From contig CALKHR010000195.1 of the NCBI GenBank assembly GCA_937988885.1, forward strand, positions 1 to 64,000: DNA of 64,000 bases. Direction: 5' to 3'. Positions 9,989 through 17,170 of the stretch are shown here, piece by piece. This stretch comes from an uncultured Roseiflexaceae bacterium (GTDB lineage: Bacteria; Chloroflexota; Chloroflexia; Chloroflexales; Roseiflexaceae). Each line of letters starts with the position of its first letter. Within the stretch, counting starts at the first letter, position 1. The notes under the pieces are model-generated. The model had not been told where the DNA came from, ran no database searches, and saw nothing but the letters and a program-made list of their open reading frames with translations. The position numbers were made by a program, and so were the translations under genes.

Positions 9989-10480
9989 TTGGCGACCGCC
10001 TATGAACTTATTGACGGCGACTTGCTCACGCAGCTAGTCGAAGTGATTGTAAACCCCTGGAATACCAACCGCGTGCCGTGGTGGTTACTACTGCCGCACG
10101 GTGTTTCGGGGGCAATCAAGCGCCGAGCGGGCACCGCACCGTTTCGCGAACTCCAAGCGCTCGGGCCGCTGGCGCTCGGGCAAGCAGTGCTCACTCAAGC
10201 AGGCAACCTCAACTACAAGGCGATCATCCACGTCGCATCGATCACGCTGTGGGGCCGTTCGCGCCCCGACATTGTGCGCGCCGCGCTCACCAACGCCCTC
10301 GCACTGGCCCAACGTCACTCGTTTGCGTCGCTGGCCTGCCCATTGCTCGGCAGCGGCAGCGGCGGCCTCGACGAGGACACAGCGCTCGCAACGATGCTCG
10401 ACGCCTTGACCCACACCTCATACAACGGCAAACTGCTGCTGGTGCGCTACACAAACAGCGCCCACACATCAAGCCGCTAG
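9989..10480 (+). CDS. Macrodomain protein
   Basis: 163 residues forming one macrodomain: LIDGDLLTQ at the start, IVNPWN in place of the usual IVNAAN, HGVSGAIKRRAG for the second ADP-ribose loop, and PLLGSGSGGLDED for the phosphate-binding loop. These bind ADP-ribose or its derivatives, and some members remove ADP-ribose from proteins or nucleic acids. The NPWN...PWWLLLPHG variant belongs to a distinct small bacterial subgroup. It starts at TTG 9989 behind a perfect AGGAGGT, 60 bases after the EEP gene, so the two probably share an mRNA. Confidence 0.85.
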   Translation: MATAYELIDGDLLTQLVEVIVNPWNTNRVPWWLLLPHGVSGAIKRRAGTAPFRELQALGPLALGQAVLTQAGNLNYKAIIHVASITLWGRSRPDIVRAALTNALALAQRHSFASLACPLLGSGSGGLDEDTALATMLDALTHTSYNGKLLLVRYTNSAHTSSR

Positions 10481-10549
10481 CCCATAGAAACCCCGAAAAA
10501 CAGCACAATCACGTGTCACTTGTCGCTGATGTCTGCTTCGCAATCGATA

Positions 10550-10590
10550 CCACAAAAAGAGAAAATACCTTGCTGCCGCAGGCTAAAACA
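10550..10590. repeat. Partial copy C of the 150/14328 repeat
   Basis: ACCACAAAAAGA followed by ATACCTTGCTGCCGCAGGCT matches the 3' end of copies A and B. The hairpin half is absent or too diverged to see. A further ATCTGTG-type repeat lies at 10628-10660. Confidence 0.65.
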
Positions 10591-10667
10591 GCCTTGTAAT
10601 CACCAATGTCCGATGTAGCATCATAAAATCAATCTGTGTAATTTATGTAATCTGTGGATACAAACAA

Positions 10668-10692
10668 CAAGGGCGACCCGAAGGCCGCCCCG
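10668..10692 (-). terminator. Terminator of the FMN reductase gene
   Basis: Read leftward the RNA is GGGCGGCC-UUCG-GGUCGCCC, an 8-bp stem with one G-U pair and a stable UUCG loop, followed by UUGUUUG. Confidence 0.65.
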
Positions 10693-10712
10693 CATCGCCA
10701 AGCGCAAAACCG

Positions 10713-11291
10713 CTACGCAGCACGCAACGTGTGCAACACCTGCACCTGTCGCAGCAACTCCTTGAACATCGGCTCAGTCGAATTGCGAATCATCTCGTTC
10801 GGCACGAAGCGACCCTGCTCATTGAAGAACTGCGTAAACATCGGGATCACCACGCCCTCATTGAGCGGCGTCATCTTCAGCGCCGACACGATCGGCTTGA
10901 TCGCCTGCACTGCACGCAGACCACCGGCAACCCCACCGTAGCTCACAAACGCTACGGGCTTGTACGCCCATTCCTGATGCAGAAAATCGATCGCATTCTT
11001 CAGCGGCGCGTTAATGCTATGATTGTACTCGGGCATCACAAAGATAAACGCATCGGCGGCATCGACACGCGCACTCCACGCCTTGGTGTGCTCGTGCACA
11101 TACTGGCGCAACCGAGGGTGATTCGGCTCATCGAAAAACGGCAGATTGATCTCCGCCAGATCAAGCACCTCAACCTCGAACTGACCATTTGCGCGAGCCT
11201 CTTCGGCAATCCACTCACCAATCGCTAAACCACGACGACCAGGACGAGTGCTGGCGATCACCACCGCCAACGTAGGCTTAGTAGACGACAT
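10713..11291 (-). CDS. NADPH-dependent FMN reductase family protein
   Basis: 192 residues with a flavodoxin-like fold: LAVVIASTRPGRRGLAIGEW carries the FMN phosphate loop, FVMPEYNHSINAPLKNAIDF is the signature of the family, and SYGGVAGGLRAVQ completes the flavin site. Such enzymes reduce quinones, azo dyes, chromate or free flavin. Start ATG 11291 was chosen at the onset of homology; upstream in-frame codons overlap the divergent promoter. It faces the DsbA-family gene, and both may answer to the same regulator. Confidence 0.9.
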   Translation of the reverse strand: MSSTKPTLAVVIASTRPGRRGLAIGEWIAEEARANGQFEVEVLDLAEINLPFFDEPNHPRLRQYVHEHTKAWSARVDAADAFIFVMPEYNHSINAPLKNAIDFLHQEWAYKPVAFVSYGGVAGGLRAVQAIKPIVSALKMTPLNEGVVIPMFTQFFNEQGRFVPNEMIRNSTEPMFKELLRQVQVLHTLRAA

Positions 11292-11320
11292 GATACCTGT
11301 TTGACCTCTAGTTTCCATAG

Positions 11321-11396
11321 TTGACAAGTCATCGTAGGATGGCTATCATGAAGATAAACAACATTCGTTGTCTATCATACACATATTGCCTACAAT
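11321..11396 (+). promoter_or_regulatory. Tandem promoters and palindrome in the FMN-reductase/DsbA divergent region
   Basis: Promoter 1 is TTGACA (11321-11326), 17 bases, TATCAT (11344-11349). Promoter 2 is TTGTCT (11368-11373), 17 bases, TACAAT (11391-11396). Between them the palindrome ACAAC-ATTC-GTTGT (11358-11371) overlaps the expected start site of promoter 1 and the -35 box of promoter 2, a natural place for a repressor. Confidence 0.65.
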
Positions 11397-11473
11397 GACT
11401 GTTGTTCGTTTTGTACGAATATATTATAGTGCAACACTCGTTGATTAGCCAACAGGTGTTGAGGAAGTGGTCA

Positions 11474-12181
11474 ATGGCAAGCGTAACAGTAGAGATTTGG
11501 TCGGATATCGTCTGCCCGTGGTGCTACATTGGCGAACACCGATTCGAAGCGGCCCTCGCAGAATTTCCGCACCGCGATGATGTTCAAATCATCCACCGCA
11601 GCTTTCAACTCGACCCCACCACGCCGCGCGACAGCCGCGAGCGCACGCTCGACATGCTCAGCAAAAAGTACGGCGTGAGCATGGCCGAGGCCACCGCGAT
11701 GGAGCGCCGCGTATCGAGCTTGGCCCAAGCCGATGGCTTGCCAATGCGCTCGGACCGTTACACCGCCAACACCTTCGATGCCCACCGACTGGTGCATTTC
11801 GCCGCCAAGTACGGCAAGCAAGACGAGATGTTGAAGGTGCTGTTCGCAGGGCACTTCGCCAACCAGAAGCTGGTCGGCGACCACGAAACATTGGTGGAAT
11901 TGGCGGTCGAGGTTGGTCTCGACGCCGAGGAGACCCGCCAGGTGCTCGCTAGCGATGCCTACGCCGCTGAGGTGGAGGCCGATCTGCGCCGCGCCGCGAT
12001 GTTCGGCATCCGTGGCGTGCCGTTCTTCGTGCTGAACGAGCAATTCGGCGTATCGGGTGGGCAGGCCAAAGAGGTGTTTGCGCAGGCCCTTGAGCAGGCA
12101 TGGACTGCCGCCAACCCCCTGAAGATGGTCTCGACCGCCGGCAGCGACGCCACTTGCGAGGACGGCAGTTGCGCGGTCTAA
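11474..12181 (+). CDS. DsbA-family oxidoreductase, FrnE-like
   Basis: 235 residues: a thioredoxin fold with the active site CPWC at 14-17 and a helical insertion, ending in the cis-proline loop GIRGVPFFVLNEQFGVSG. The pattern (IWSDIVCPWCYIGEHRFEAAL, then GQAKEVFAQAL) is that of the FrnE/2-hydroxychromene-2-carboxylate isomerase-like subgroup. There is no signal peptide, so it acts in the cytoplasm, probably in thiol-disulfide or redox stress chemistry. Start ATG 11474 has GAGG upstream and coincides with the domain start. Three cysteines are in the last third, including C in ATCEDGSCAV at the tail. Confidence 0.88.
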   Translation: MASVTVEIWSDIVCPWCYIGEHRFEAALAEFPHRDDVQIIHRSFQLDPTTPRDSRERTLDMLSKKYGVSMAEATAMERRVSSLAQADGLPMRSDRYTANTFDAHRLVHFAAKYGKQDEMLKVLFAGHFANQKLVGDHETLVELAVEVGLDAEETRQVLASDAYAAEVEADLRRAAMFGIRGVPFFVLNEQFGVSGGQAKEVFAQALEQAWTAANPLKMVSTAGSDATCEDGSCAV

Positions 12182-12202
12182 CAGCACTCACAAGCCATCA
12201 AA

Positions 12203-12236
12203 AACGAGGCAGGGGCAACACGCCACCTGCCTCGTT
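12203..12236. terminator. Terminator between convergent DsbA and aldo/keto reductase genes
   Basis: Perfect 11-bp stem AACGAGGCAGG and complement with a 12-base loop, in the gap between stops at 12181 and 12252. A short A-run upstream gives U residues on the leftward transcript. Confidence 0.75.
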
Positions 12237-12251
12237 CGATTCTCCAGCGCC

Positions 12252-13130
12252 TTACTTCTTGCGCCACTCGGCGTAGCCAGCCTCGTCGAGCGCCTTGAAA
12301 TCCTCGTTGCTCAACACCAGGCTGGCAGCCGCCACATTCTCCTCCAAATGCGCGATGCTGCTGGTGCCCGGGATCGGCAGCATCACAGGGCTGCGCTTCA
12401 GCACCCACGCCAGCGCCACCTGCGCAGGCGTCGCGCCCAAGCGCTTCGCCACATCGTCCAGCACGCTGCCCTCGCGCGCCAAGTTGCCCGCCGCCAGCGG
12501 GAACCACGGGATGAACGCGATGCCCTGCTGCTCACAGTACTCAAGCACCGCCTCGCTCTGGCGCTGCACCAAGTTGTACATATTCTGCACACTCGCGACC
12601 GGGAAGTACTGCTGCGCGGCCTTCACCTCATCCACGCTCACCTCGCTCAGACCCACGTGCCGAATCAGACCCTCGCGCTGCATATCGGCGATCACACCAA
12701 ACTGCTCTTCGTGGCTAACCTTCGGGTCGATGCGATGCAGTTGCCAGAGATCGATGCGCTCCACGCCGAGCTTGCGCAAGCTCATCAACACTTCCTGGCG
12801 CAGATACTCGGCTCGGCCAAGCGGAATCCACTTACCGGGGCCGTTGCGCGCCTGCCCGGCCTTGGTCGCCACGATAATGCCGTTGTAGGGGTGCAGCGCC
12901 TCGCGGATCAACTGCTCGCTGACATCCGGCCCGTAGGAGTCGGCGGTGTCGATGAAGTTAATGTCGAGTTCCGGCAGGCGGCGCAGCAGCCGCAGCGCGC
13001 CTTCGCGATCGGCCGGCTCGCCCCAGACACCAGGGCCAGTAATCCGCATTGCGCCAAAGCCCAACCGATTGACGGTCATATCGCCGCCAATGGTGATAGT
13101 GCCACCGGGTTTTACAGAGAGAGTCGTCAT
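12252..13130 (-). CDS. Aldo/keto reductase (second, unrelated subgroup)
   Basis: 292 residues. MTVNRLGFGAMRITGPGVWG, the Asp/Tyr motif FIDTADSYGP, Lys in IVATKAG and His in DLWQLHRIDP supply the catalytic tetrad, and PVMLPIPGTSSIAHLEEN is the NADPH site. It resembles the PLP-pathway/YdbC-like AKR group more than the gene at 7655, from which it differs clearly in length and sequence. A GGAAGGAAG site lies upstream of ATG. Substrate unknown. Confidence 0.9.
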   Translation of the reverse strand: MTTLSVKPGGTITIGGDMTVNRLGFGAMRITGPGVWGEPADREGALRLLRRLPELDINFIDTADSYGPDVSEQLIREALHPYNGIIVATKAGQARNGPGKWIPLGRAEYLRQEVLMSLRKLGVERIDLWQLHRIDPKVSHEEQFGVIADMQREGLIRHVGLSEVSVDEVKAAQQYFPVASVQNMYNLVQRQSEAVLEYCEQQGIAFIPWFPLAAGNLAREGSVLDDVAKRLGATPAQVALAWVLKRSPVMLPIPGTSSIAHLEENVAAASLVLSNEDFKALDEAGYAEWRKK

Positions 13131-13259
13131 GACTTAGCTTCCTTCCGAATATCTTGGCGTTTCTGTAGCCGATCAGCCCACACACAGGCTTCACCCAAAC
13201 TTCCAAAAGAATAACGCCAAATCACGTTGCGGCCTATCATACCAGAAGAGGGCAAGCCA

Positions 13260-14171
13260 TCATTCCTGCTGTTTGCTAGTCACCACCCACACGCCGATAA
13301 ACACGAGCGCAGCGCCCAATACAAACCACTCGTTCAGGCGTTCGCCCAGCAGTGCCCAGGCCACCAATACACCCGCGAGAGGCTGCAGATACATCGTGAT
13401 GGCGACCTGTGCCGCCTGCACCCGACTATACGCCCAGAACAGCGTCAGGAAGCCCACCACCGTCACGAGCAAGCCCGTATACGCCACCGCGCCTAGGCCC
13501 GCCCACGTCCACTGCACGGTTGCGCCCGCCAGCAGCTCGCCCGCTGCGAACGGCACCAAGCAAAACGTGCCCACAAGTCCGGCAGCGGTCGTCGTGACCA
13601 GCGGGGCGTAGCGCCTCATCATCCGCTTGCCCATCACGTTGTAGAAGGCCCAGGTGAAGCCATTGGCTAGGAAGATGAGGTCGCCCAGCAGGCGTTGGCC
13701 CAGCGCAACATTGGCCTGTTCCTGCGGCCAAAGGATCAGCGCCAAACCCACGATCGCAAAGGCGAAGCCCAGCCACACGCGCTTGGAGATGTGTTCGCCA
13801 AGCCAAAGCCCAGCCATCAACGCGATCCACAGCGGCGAGGCCACCGAAAGCAGCGAGATATCCGAGGCCGGGCTGAGTTTCAGCGCGAGGGTTTGCGCCA
13901 ACTGCGCCACACAAAAGCCCATCAAGCCCATTAGGGCGAGCCACCAGCGGTCGGGGCCGCGCAGCAGTGCGATCGCCTCGCGCCCAGCCAAGGGCAGCAA
14001 TATCGCCATGGCGAAGCCGAAGCGCAACAGGGCGAACAAAAAGGGTGGGATCGTCTCAAGCGCGGGCTTGGTGATCGGGAAGGCGACGCCCCAGATGATG
14101 TTGACGCCTGCCATGGCGAGCAACGGCAAATAGAGGCGCGATGCGGTTGTGGTAGGTTGCTGGTCGGTCAT
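13260..14171 (-). CDS. EamA/DMT-superfamily transporter
   Basis: 303 residues with about ten hydrophobic segments in two EamA repeats. The first starts MAGVNIIWGVAFPITKPAL, and the second FLANGFTWAFYNVMGKRMM. The family exports amino acids, nucleosides or drug-like metabolites from the inner membrane. Start ATG 14171 is preceded by GAGGAG at a rather long distance; an in-frame TTG a few codons upstream is the alternative. The substrate cannot be told from sequence. Confidence 0.88.
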   Translation of the reverse strand: MTDQQPTTTASRLYLPLLAMAGVNIIWGVAFPITKPALETIPPFLFALLRFGFAMAILLPLAGREAIALLRGPDRWWLALMGLMGFCVAQLAQTLALKLSPASDISLLSVASPLWIALMAGLWLGEHISKRVWLGFAFAIVGLALILWPQEQANVALGQRLLGDLIFLANGFTWAFYNVMGKRMMRRYAPLVTTTAAGLVGTFCLVPFAAGELLAGATVQWTWAGLGAVAYTGLLVTVVGFLTLFWAYSRVQAAQVAITMYLQPLAGVLVAWALLGERLNEWFVLGAALVFIGVWVVTSKQQE

Positions 14172-14327
14172 GTCCACAGGGAGGCTCCTCAATGCAAAAT
14201 AAGAGACCAGGTGGCGCGTATTGGTGGGATGCAGAGACGACACAGTATACCACCGAGCCTACCTGGCGCCTGTTTGCTTGATACTACGCTAAGTCTCCCT
14301 CCCACGAGCAGATGCTGAAGCCAAGCA

Positions 14328-14500
14328 ATACCAAATCCGAATGATTATGTATACAAACGGCACGTGAATGGTATGGCGTGATGCTGGTTTTCAACTGATA
14401 CTCACATCTCCCGAAACCAGTAATGTCGAGGCGCTACGCATAGCAGCGCCTCGACATCACAAAAAGAAGGAAGTACCTTGCTGCCGCAGGCGAAAACAGC
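14328..14500. repeat. Dispersed intergenic repeat, copy B
   Basis: Near full-length relative of 150-320 in the same orientation. The central stem is ATGTCGAGGCGCT and its complement around a 9-base loop. Differences in the stem are compensated (both arms keep pairing with the loop shifted), suggesting that the fold rather than the sequence is kept. It occupies the gap between the DMT transporter and bioY. Confidence 0.8.
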
Positions 14501-14542
14501 TTTTCATATTACCTGTCCAAGCAGATTTAGTAGAACAAGGAA

Positions 14543-14551
14543 TGGTATAAT
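14543..14551 (+). promoter_or_regulatory. bioY: Extended -10 promoter of bioY
   Basis: TGG-TATAAT, a consensus extended -10 element with no good -35, 40 bases ahead of the bioY start codon. Confidence 0.55.
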
Positions 14552-14590
14552 CGCCGAGCGTATCCGCTCTTCGTCTAGAAGGAACCAATA

Positions 14591-15154
14591 ATGGCTTATC
14601 ATGCAACGCTGGCCGATAAACTTGTGCCCGCGCGTCTGACTCGTTCGTGGCAGGGCAATGTCGTGTTGGTTGTGCTATTCAGCGCCTTGATCGCGCTGAC
14701 TGCGCAGATTCGGGTGTATTTGCCGTTCACTCCGGTGCCCGTCACCGGGCAGACCCTGGGTGTGTTGCTGGCTGGCGCACTGCTCGGCGCGCGCCGAGGC
14801 GGTGCCGCAACCCTGCTCTATGTGCTGGCTGGCGCGGCTGGCCTGCCGATCTTCACCACCGCATCACTGTTTGGGCCAACTGGCGGCTATCTGCTGGCCT
14901 TCCCGATTGCGGCGGCCTGCGCTGGCCTGCTGATCGAGCGCGGCTGGGATCGCACGGTCGGTGGCGCGCTGGTGGCCATGCTGCTCGCCACGCTGATCAT
15001 CTACACGCTCGGCACGCTCTGGCTGAGTTGGTACGTCGGCAGCCTGTCGGTGGCGTTCGCCAAGGGCGTGCTGCCCTTCTTGGTCGGCGACGCGGTGAAG
15101 ATCGGCTTGTGCGCGCTGGTGCTGCCAAGCGGCTGGGCACTGCTGCGCCGCTGA
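14591..15154 (+). CDS. bioY: Biotin transporter BioY
   Basis: 187 residues with about six membrane segments; the S component that captures biotin for an ECF-type importer. The signature RVYLPFTPVPVTGQTLGVLL near residue 42 and FGPTGGYLLAFPIAA near 95 are specific to BioY. No energising ATPase or T component (bioM/bioN) is in the window, so it would use a shared ECF module elsewhere or act alone as some BioY proteins do. I found no obvious BirA operator at the promoter. Confidence 0.95.
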   Translation: MAYHATLADKLVPARLTRSWQGNVVLVVLFSALIALTAQIRVYLPFTPVPVTGQTLGVLLAGALLGARRGGAATLLYVLAGAAGLPIFTTASLFGPTGGYLLAFPIAAACAGLLIERGWDRTVGGALVAMLLATLIIYTLGTLWLSWYVGSLSVAFAKGVLPFLVGDAVKIGLCALVLPSGWALLRR

Positions 15155-15174
15155 TCCCTCGGTCTTTCTGCCGA

Positions 15175-15203
15175 TTGCGAGCACGTTGGCATCGTGCTAT
15201 AAT
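15175..15203 (+). promoter_or_regulatory. Promoter of the T-box operon
   Basis: TTGCGA (15175-15180), 17 bases, TATAAT (15198-15203) with TGC in front of it. Transcription should start near 15210, just at the base of T-box stem I. Confidence 0.75.
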
Positions 15204-15209
15204 TGCATA

Positions 15210-15481
15210 AGAACTGCGATGGAGACGACGTAGGGCGTTTTTCGCTTTCAGAGAGCCGCCGGGTGGTGCGAGGCGGTAGTCGGAAACGTACCGAATCCCC
15301 TCCTGAGTTGCAAGGGAAAACACCACGCTCCGCTTGGTGATCTAACCTTCCGCCGGGGACGCCCGTTATAGCGTTGCTGTAGTGTTTGCTATGGCTATTC
15401 GAGGCCGCCATTCTGTGGTGGTGAACGAAGGTGGTACCACGGGAGCTTTGCCTCTCGTCCTTCTGGGACGAGAGGTTTTTT
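15210..15481 (+). ncRNA. T-box leader, specifier UCC (serine)
   Basis: All the main T-box parts can be placed. Stem I carries AGAGAG near 15250 and a GGGTGGTG distal region. The 3' side of the specifier loop reads GAA (15293-15295) followed by TCC (15296-15298), so the specifier is a serine codon read by tRNA-Ser(GGA). GCGA/UUGC and GGAG/CUCC pair at the base of stem I. The T-box sequence GGTGGTACCACGG is at 15430-15442. A competing terminator follows: 10-bp stem CCTCTCGTCC and complement (15451-15475) plus TTTTTT. Uncharged tRNA-Ser should favour readthrough. The UGGU bulge would meet the usual G73 of tRNA-Ser by wobble, a small mismatch to note. The last gene of the cluster, serS, fits the specifier. 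Confidence 0.92.
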
Positions 15482-15518
15482 GTTTGCGTATGGACTATCG
15501 GCGTACCAAGGGGGCATT

Positions 15519-16004
15519 GTGAAACAGATCGAGCAGGCCGTTCTTGGCAGGGTGTATGGGTTTGCAATCGCGGTACGGCGCCTGATGTGGCTCACGCTGC
15601 GCCCCAAGGGCGTGGGAGTGCGCACCTTGGTGATCCACAACGACCAAGTGCTGCTGATCCGGCATCGAGCAGGCGCAACACCCTGGGGATTGCCGGGAGG
15701 CGGTATCTCGCGCTACGAACGCATGATCGAGGCGGCCCGTCGCGAAGTGCTGGAGGAGACGGGCGTCGCGGTGACGATGGAGTATTTGCTGGGCCTGTAC
15801 GATAACTTCCACGATGGCTTCAGCAACTACATCGCGGTCTATGTGGCGAAGCCCCACAACGAGCCGCGCCTCCCGCGCTCGCTGGAGATCGCCGAGGTGC
15901 GCTACTTCCCGCTCGACGCGACGCCCGATACGCTCGACCCTGGCTCGCGCCGCCGCATCGACGAGTATATGGCTGGGAAACGAGGAATCTCGGCGTTATG
16001 GTAA
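15519..16004 (+). CDS. NUDIX hydrolase, first gene after the T-box
   Basis: 161 residues. The Nudix box is complete: GGG at 62-64 of the loop, then REVLEETGV, with the spacing GX5EX7REUXEEXGU. An N-terminal amphipathic/hydrophobic stretch (AIAVRRLMWLTLRPKG) precedes the fold and may touch the membrane. PWGLPGGG and the overall type suggest a nucleoside diphosphate-X hydrolase; the substrate is not predictable. The GTG at 15519 has AAGGGGG upstream and begins 38 bases after the T-box terminator, so this gene is first in line for T-box control. Confidence 0.85.
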   Translation: MKQIEQAVLGRVYGFAIAVRRLMWLTLRPKGVGVRTLVIHNDQVLLIRHRAGATPWGLPGGGISRYERMIEAARREVLEETGVAVTMEYLLGLYDNFHDGFSNYIAVYVAKPHNEPRLPRSLEIAEVRYFPLDATPDTLDPGSRRRIDEYMAGKRGISALW

Positions 16005-16129
16005 CGTTTGGGGCCAAACTTGTGATTAAACCCTTAGATTGTGGTAGGTATGGCGTTTGCCCAAAAGGGCGGTGATCGGCTACCATCAGTGGGAGCTAAA
16101 CACGTTTCAATGACACAATGGAGAGCCCG

Positions 16130-16621
16130 ATGCCCGCATATACACCCATTATCGGAACACTTGGCTACGTCATGTCGCCTGATGGGAAGTCGGTGTTGCT
16201 GATTCACCGCAACACACGACCAGAGGATCTGCACTACGGTAAGTATAACGGTTTAGGCGGCAAGCTCGAAGCTGGTGAAGATGTCGTGGCAGGCATCTGC
16301 CGCGAGATCCGCGAGGAGGCTGGCATCGAGGTCGAGGAACTGACTCTGCGCGGCACGATCAGTTGGCCGGGCTTCGGCAAAAATGAGGAGGATTGGTTCG
16401 GGTTTATCTTCCGCATCGACCGCTGGAGCGGCATGCCACTCGCGGGCAACCACGAGGGCACCCTGGAGTGGATTCCGCTGGAAGAGTTGCCCAATCTGAA
16501 TATGTGGGAGAGCGACCGCCTGTGGTTGCCGATGGTGTTTGAGCGGACCCAACGCACGTTCCATGGCATTATGCCGTATAAAAATGGCCGTATGGTCTCG
16601 TGGGCCTATACGCTACTCTAA
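16130..16621 (+). CDS. NUDIX hydrolase, MutT/8-oxo-dGTP diphosphatase-like
   Basis: 163 residues. KYNGLGGKLEAGED leads into the Nudix box with CREIREEAGIEV. The pattern resembles the MTH1/MutT group (NGLGGKLE...), which cleanses oxidised purine nucleotides, and the W-rich FGFIFRIDRW region fits. ATG 16130 was preferred over the ATG at 16118 because GGAGAG lies five bases upstream of it. A 125-base gap separates it from the first NUDIX gene; small hairpins there are not convincing terminators, so readthrough is likely but not certain. Confidence 0.85.
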   Translation: MPAYTPIIGTLGYVMSPDGKSVLLIHRNTRPEDLHYGKYNGLGGKLEAGEDVVAGICREIREEAGIEVEELTLRGTISWPGFGKNEEDWFGFIFRIDRWSGMPLAGNHEGTLEWIPLEELPNLNMWESDRLWLPMVFERTQRTFHGIMPYKNGRMVSWAYTLL

Positions 16622-16636
16622 AACAAGGAGATTGCG

Positions 16637-17125
16637 ATGGAAGCTCCGATGGACGGAAATTGGCTATTGCCCGCAGTGATTGCGATTGTGGTTGCGGTGG
16701 GAGTGGTGGTGTTTCTGTTGAGCCGAATCCGGGGGTCCGCCTCTGGTTCGCGCGGTTCGTCACCGACCCTAACATCGTACAACCCAGTGGATGGCTCGTT
16801 CAGTTCATCGGTGGTATCCACGCCCACGCCAACACCAGCGCCTGTGGCCCACACGCACCCTCGCCGCGAGGGCGATTCGAAGGAGACGTGGGTGCAGATC
16901 TCGCATCCTATGATCCTGCGAGCGGCTCGGCAAGCCCTTGAGCGTGGCGATGAGAAGATCCAGCGATTTGTGGTGCAGGAAGGTGATAAGTTCTATTTTT
17001 CGTTCGATTCGATCAGCGATCCTGTCGAACGTCAGCGAGCATATGACTTGATGAGCCGCTTTGAGGCGGGGGAAGTCAACAATATTCGAGATTTTCTCCA
17101 ACTTGTGCAACGCATGGTTCGCTAA
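16637..17125 (+). CDS. Hypothetical single-pass membrane protein
   Basis: 162 residues, family not recognised. Residues 9-28 (LLPAVIAIVVAVGVVVFLLS) form one membrane anchor. A Ser/Thr/Pro-rich linker follows to about 75, and then a charged soluble domain beginning VQISHPMILRAARQALERGD and ending in NIRDFLQLVQRMVR. It lies 15 bases after the MutT-like gene with AAGGAG before its ATG and 45 bases ahead of serS, so it is an operon member. Confidence 0.8.
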   Translation: MEAPMDGNWLLPAVIAIVVAVGVVVFLLSRIRGSASGSRGSSPTLTSYNPVDGSFSSSVVSTPTPTPAPVAHTHPRREGDSKETWVQISHPMILRAARQALERGDEKIQRFVVQEGDKFYFSFDSISDPVERQRAYDLMSRFEAGEVNNIRDFLQLVQRMVR

Positions 17126-17170
17126 CACGACGCTCATTATCTCGATCCTTAAAGGGGAAAGGACAATTGT

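Noticed and set aside
14523..14590. BirA operator before bioY
   Set aside because: I looked for the TTGTAAACC-type half-sites of a biotin operator and found none near the promoter.
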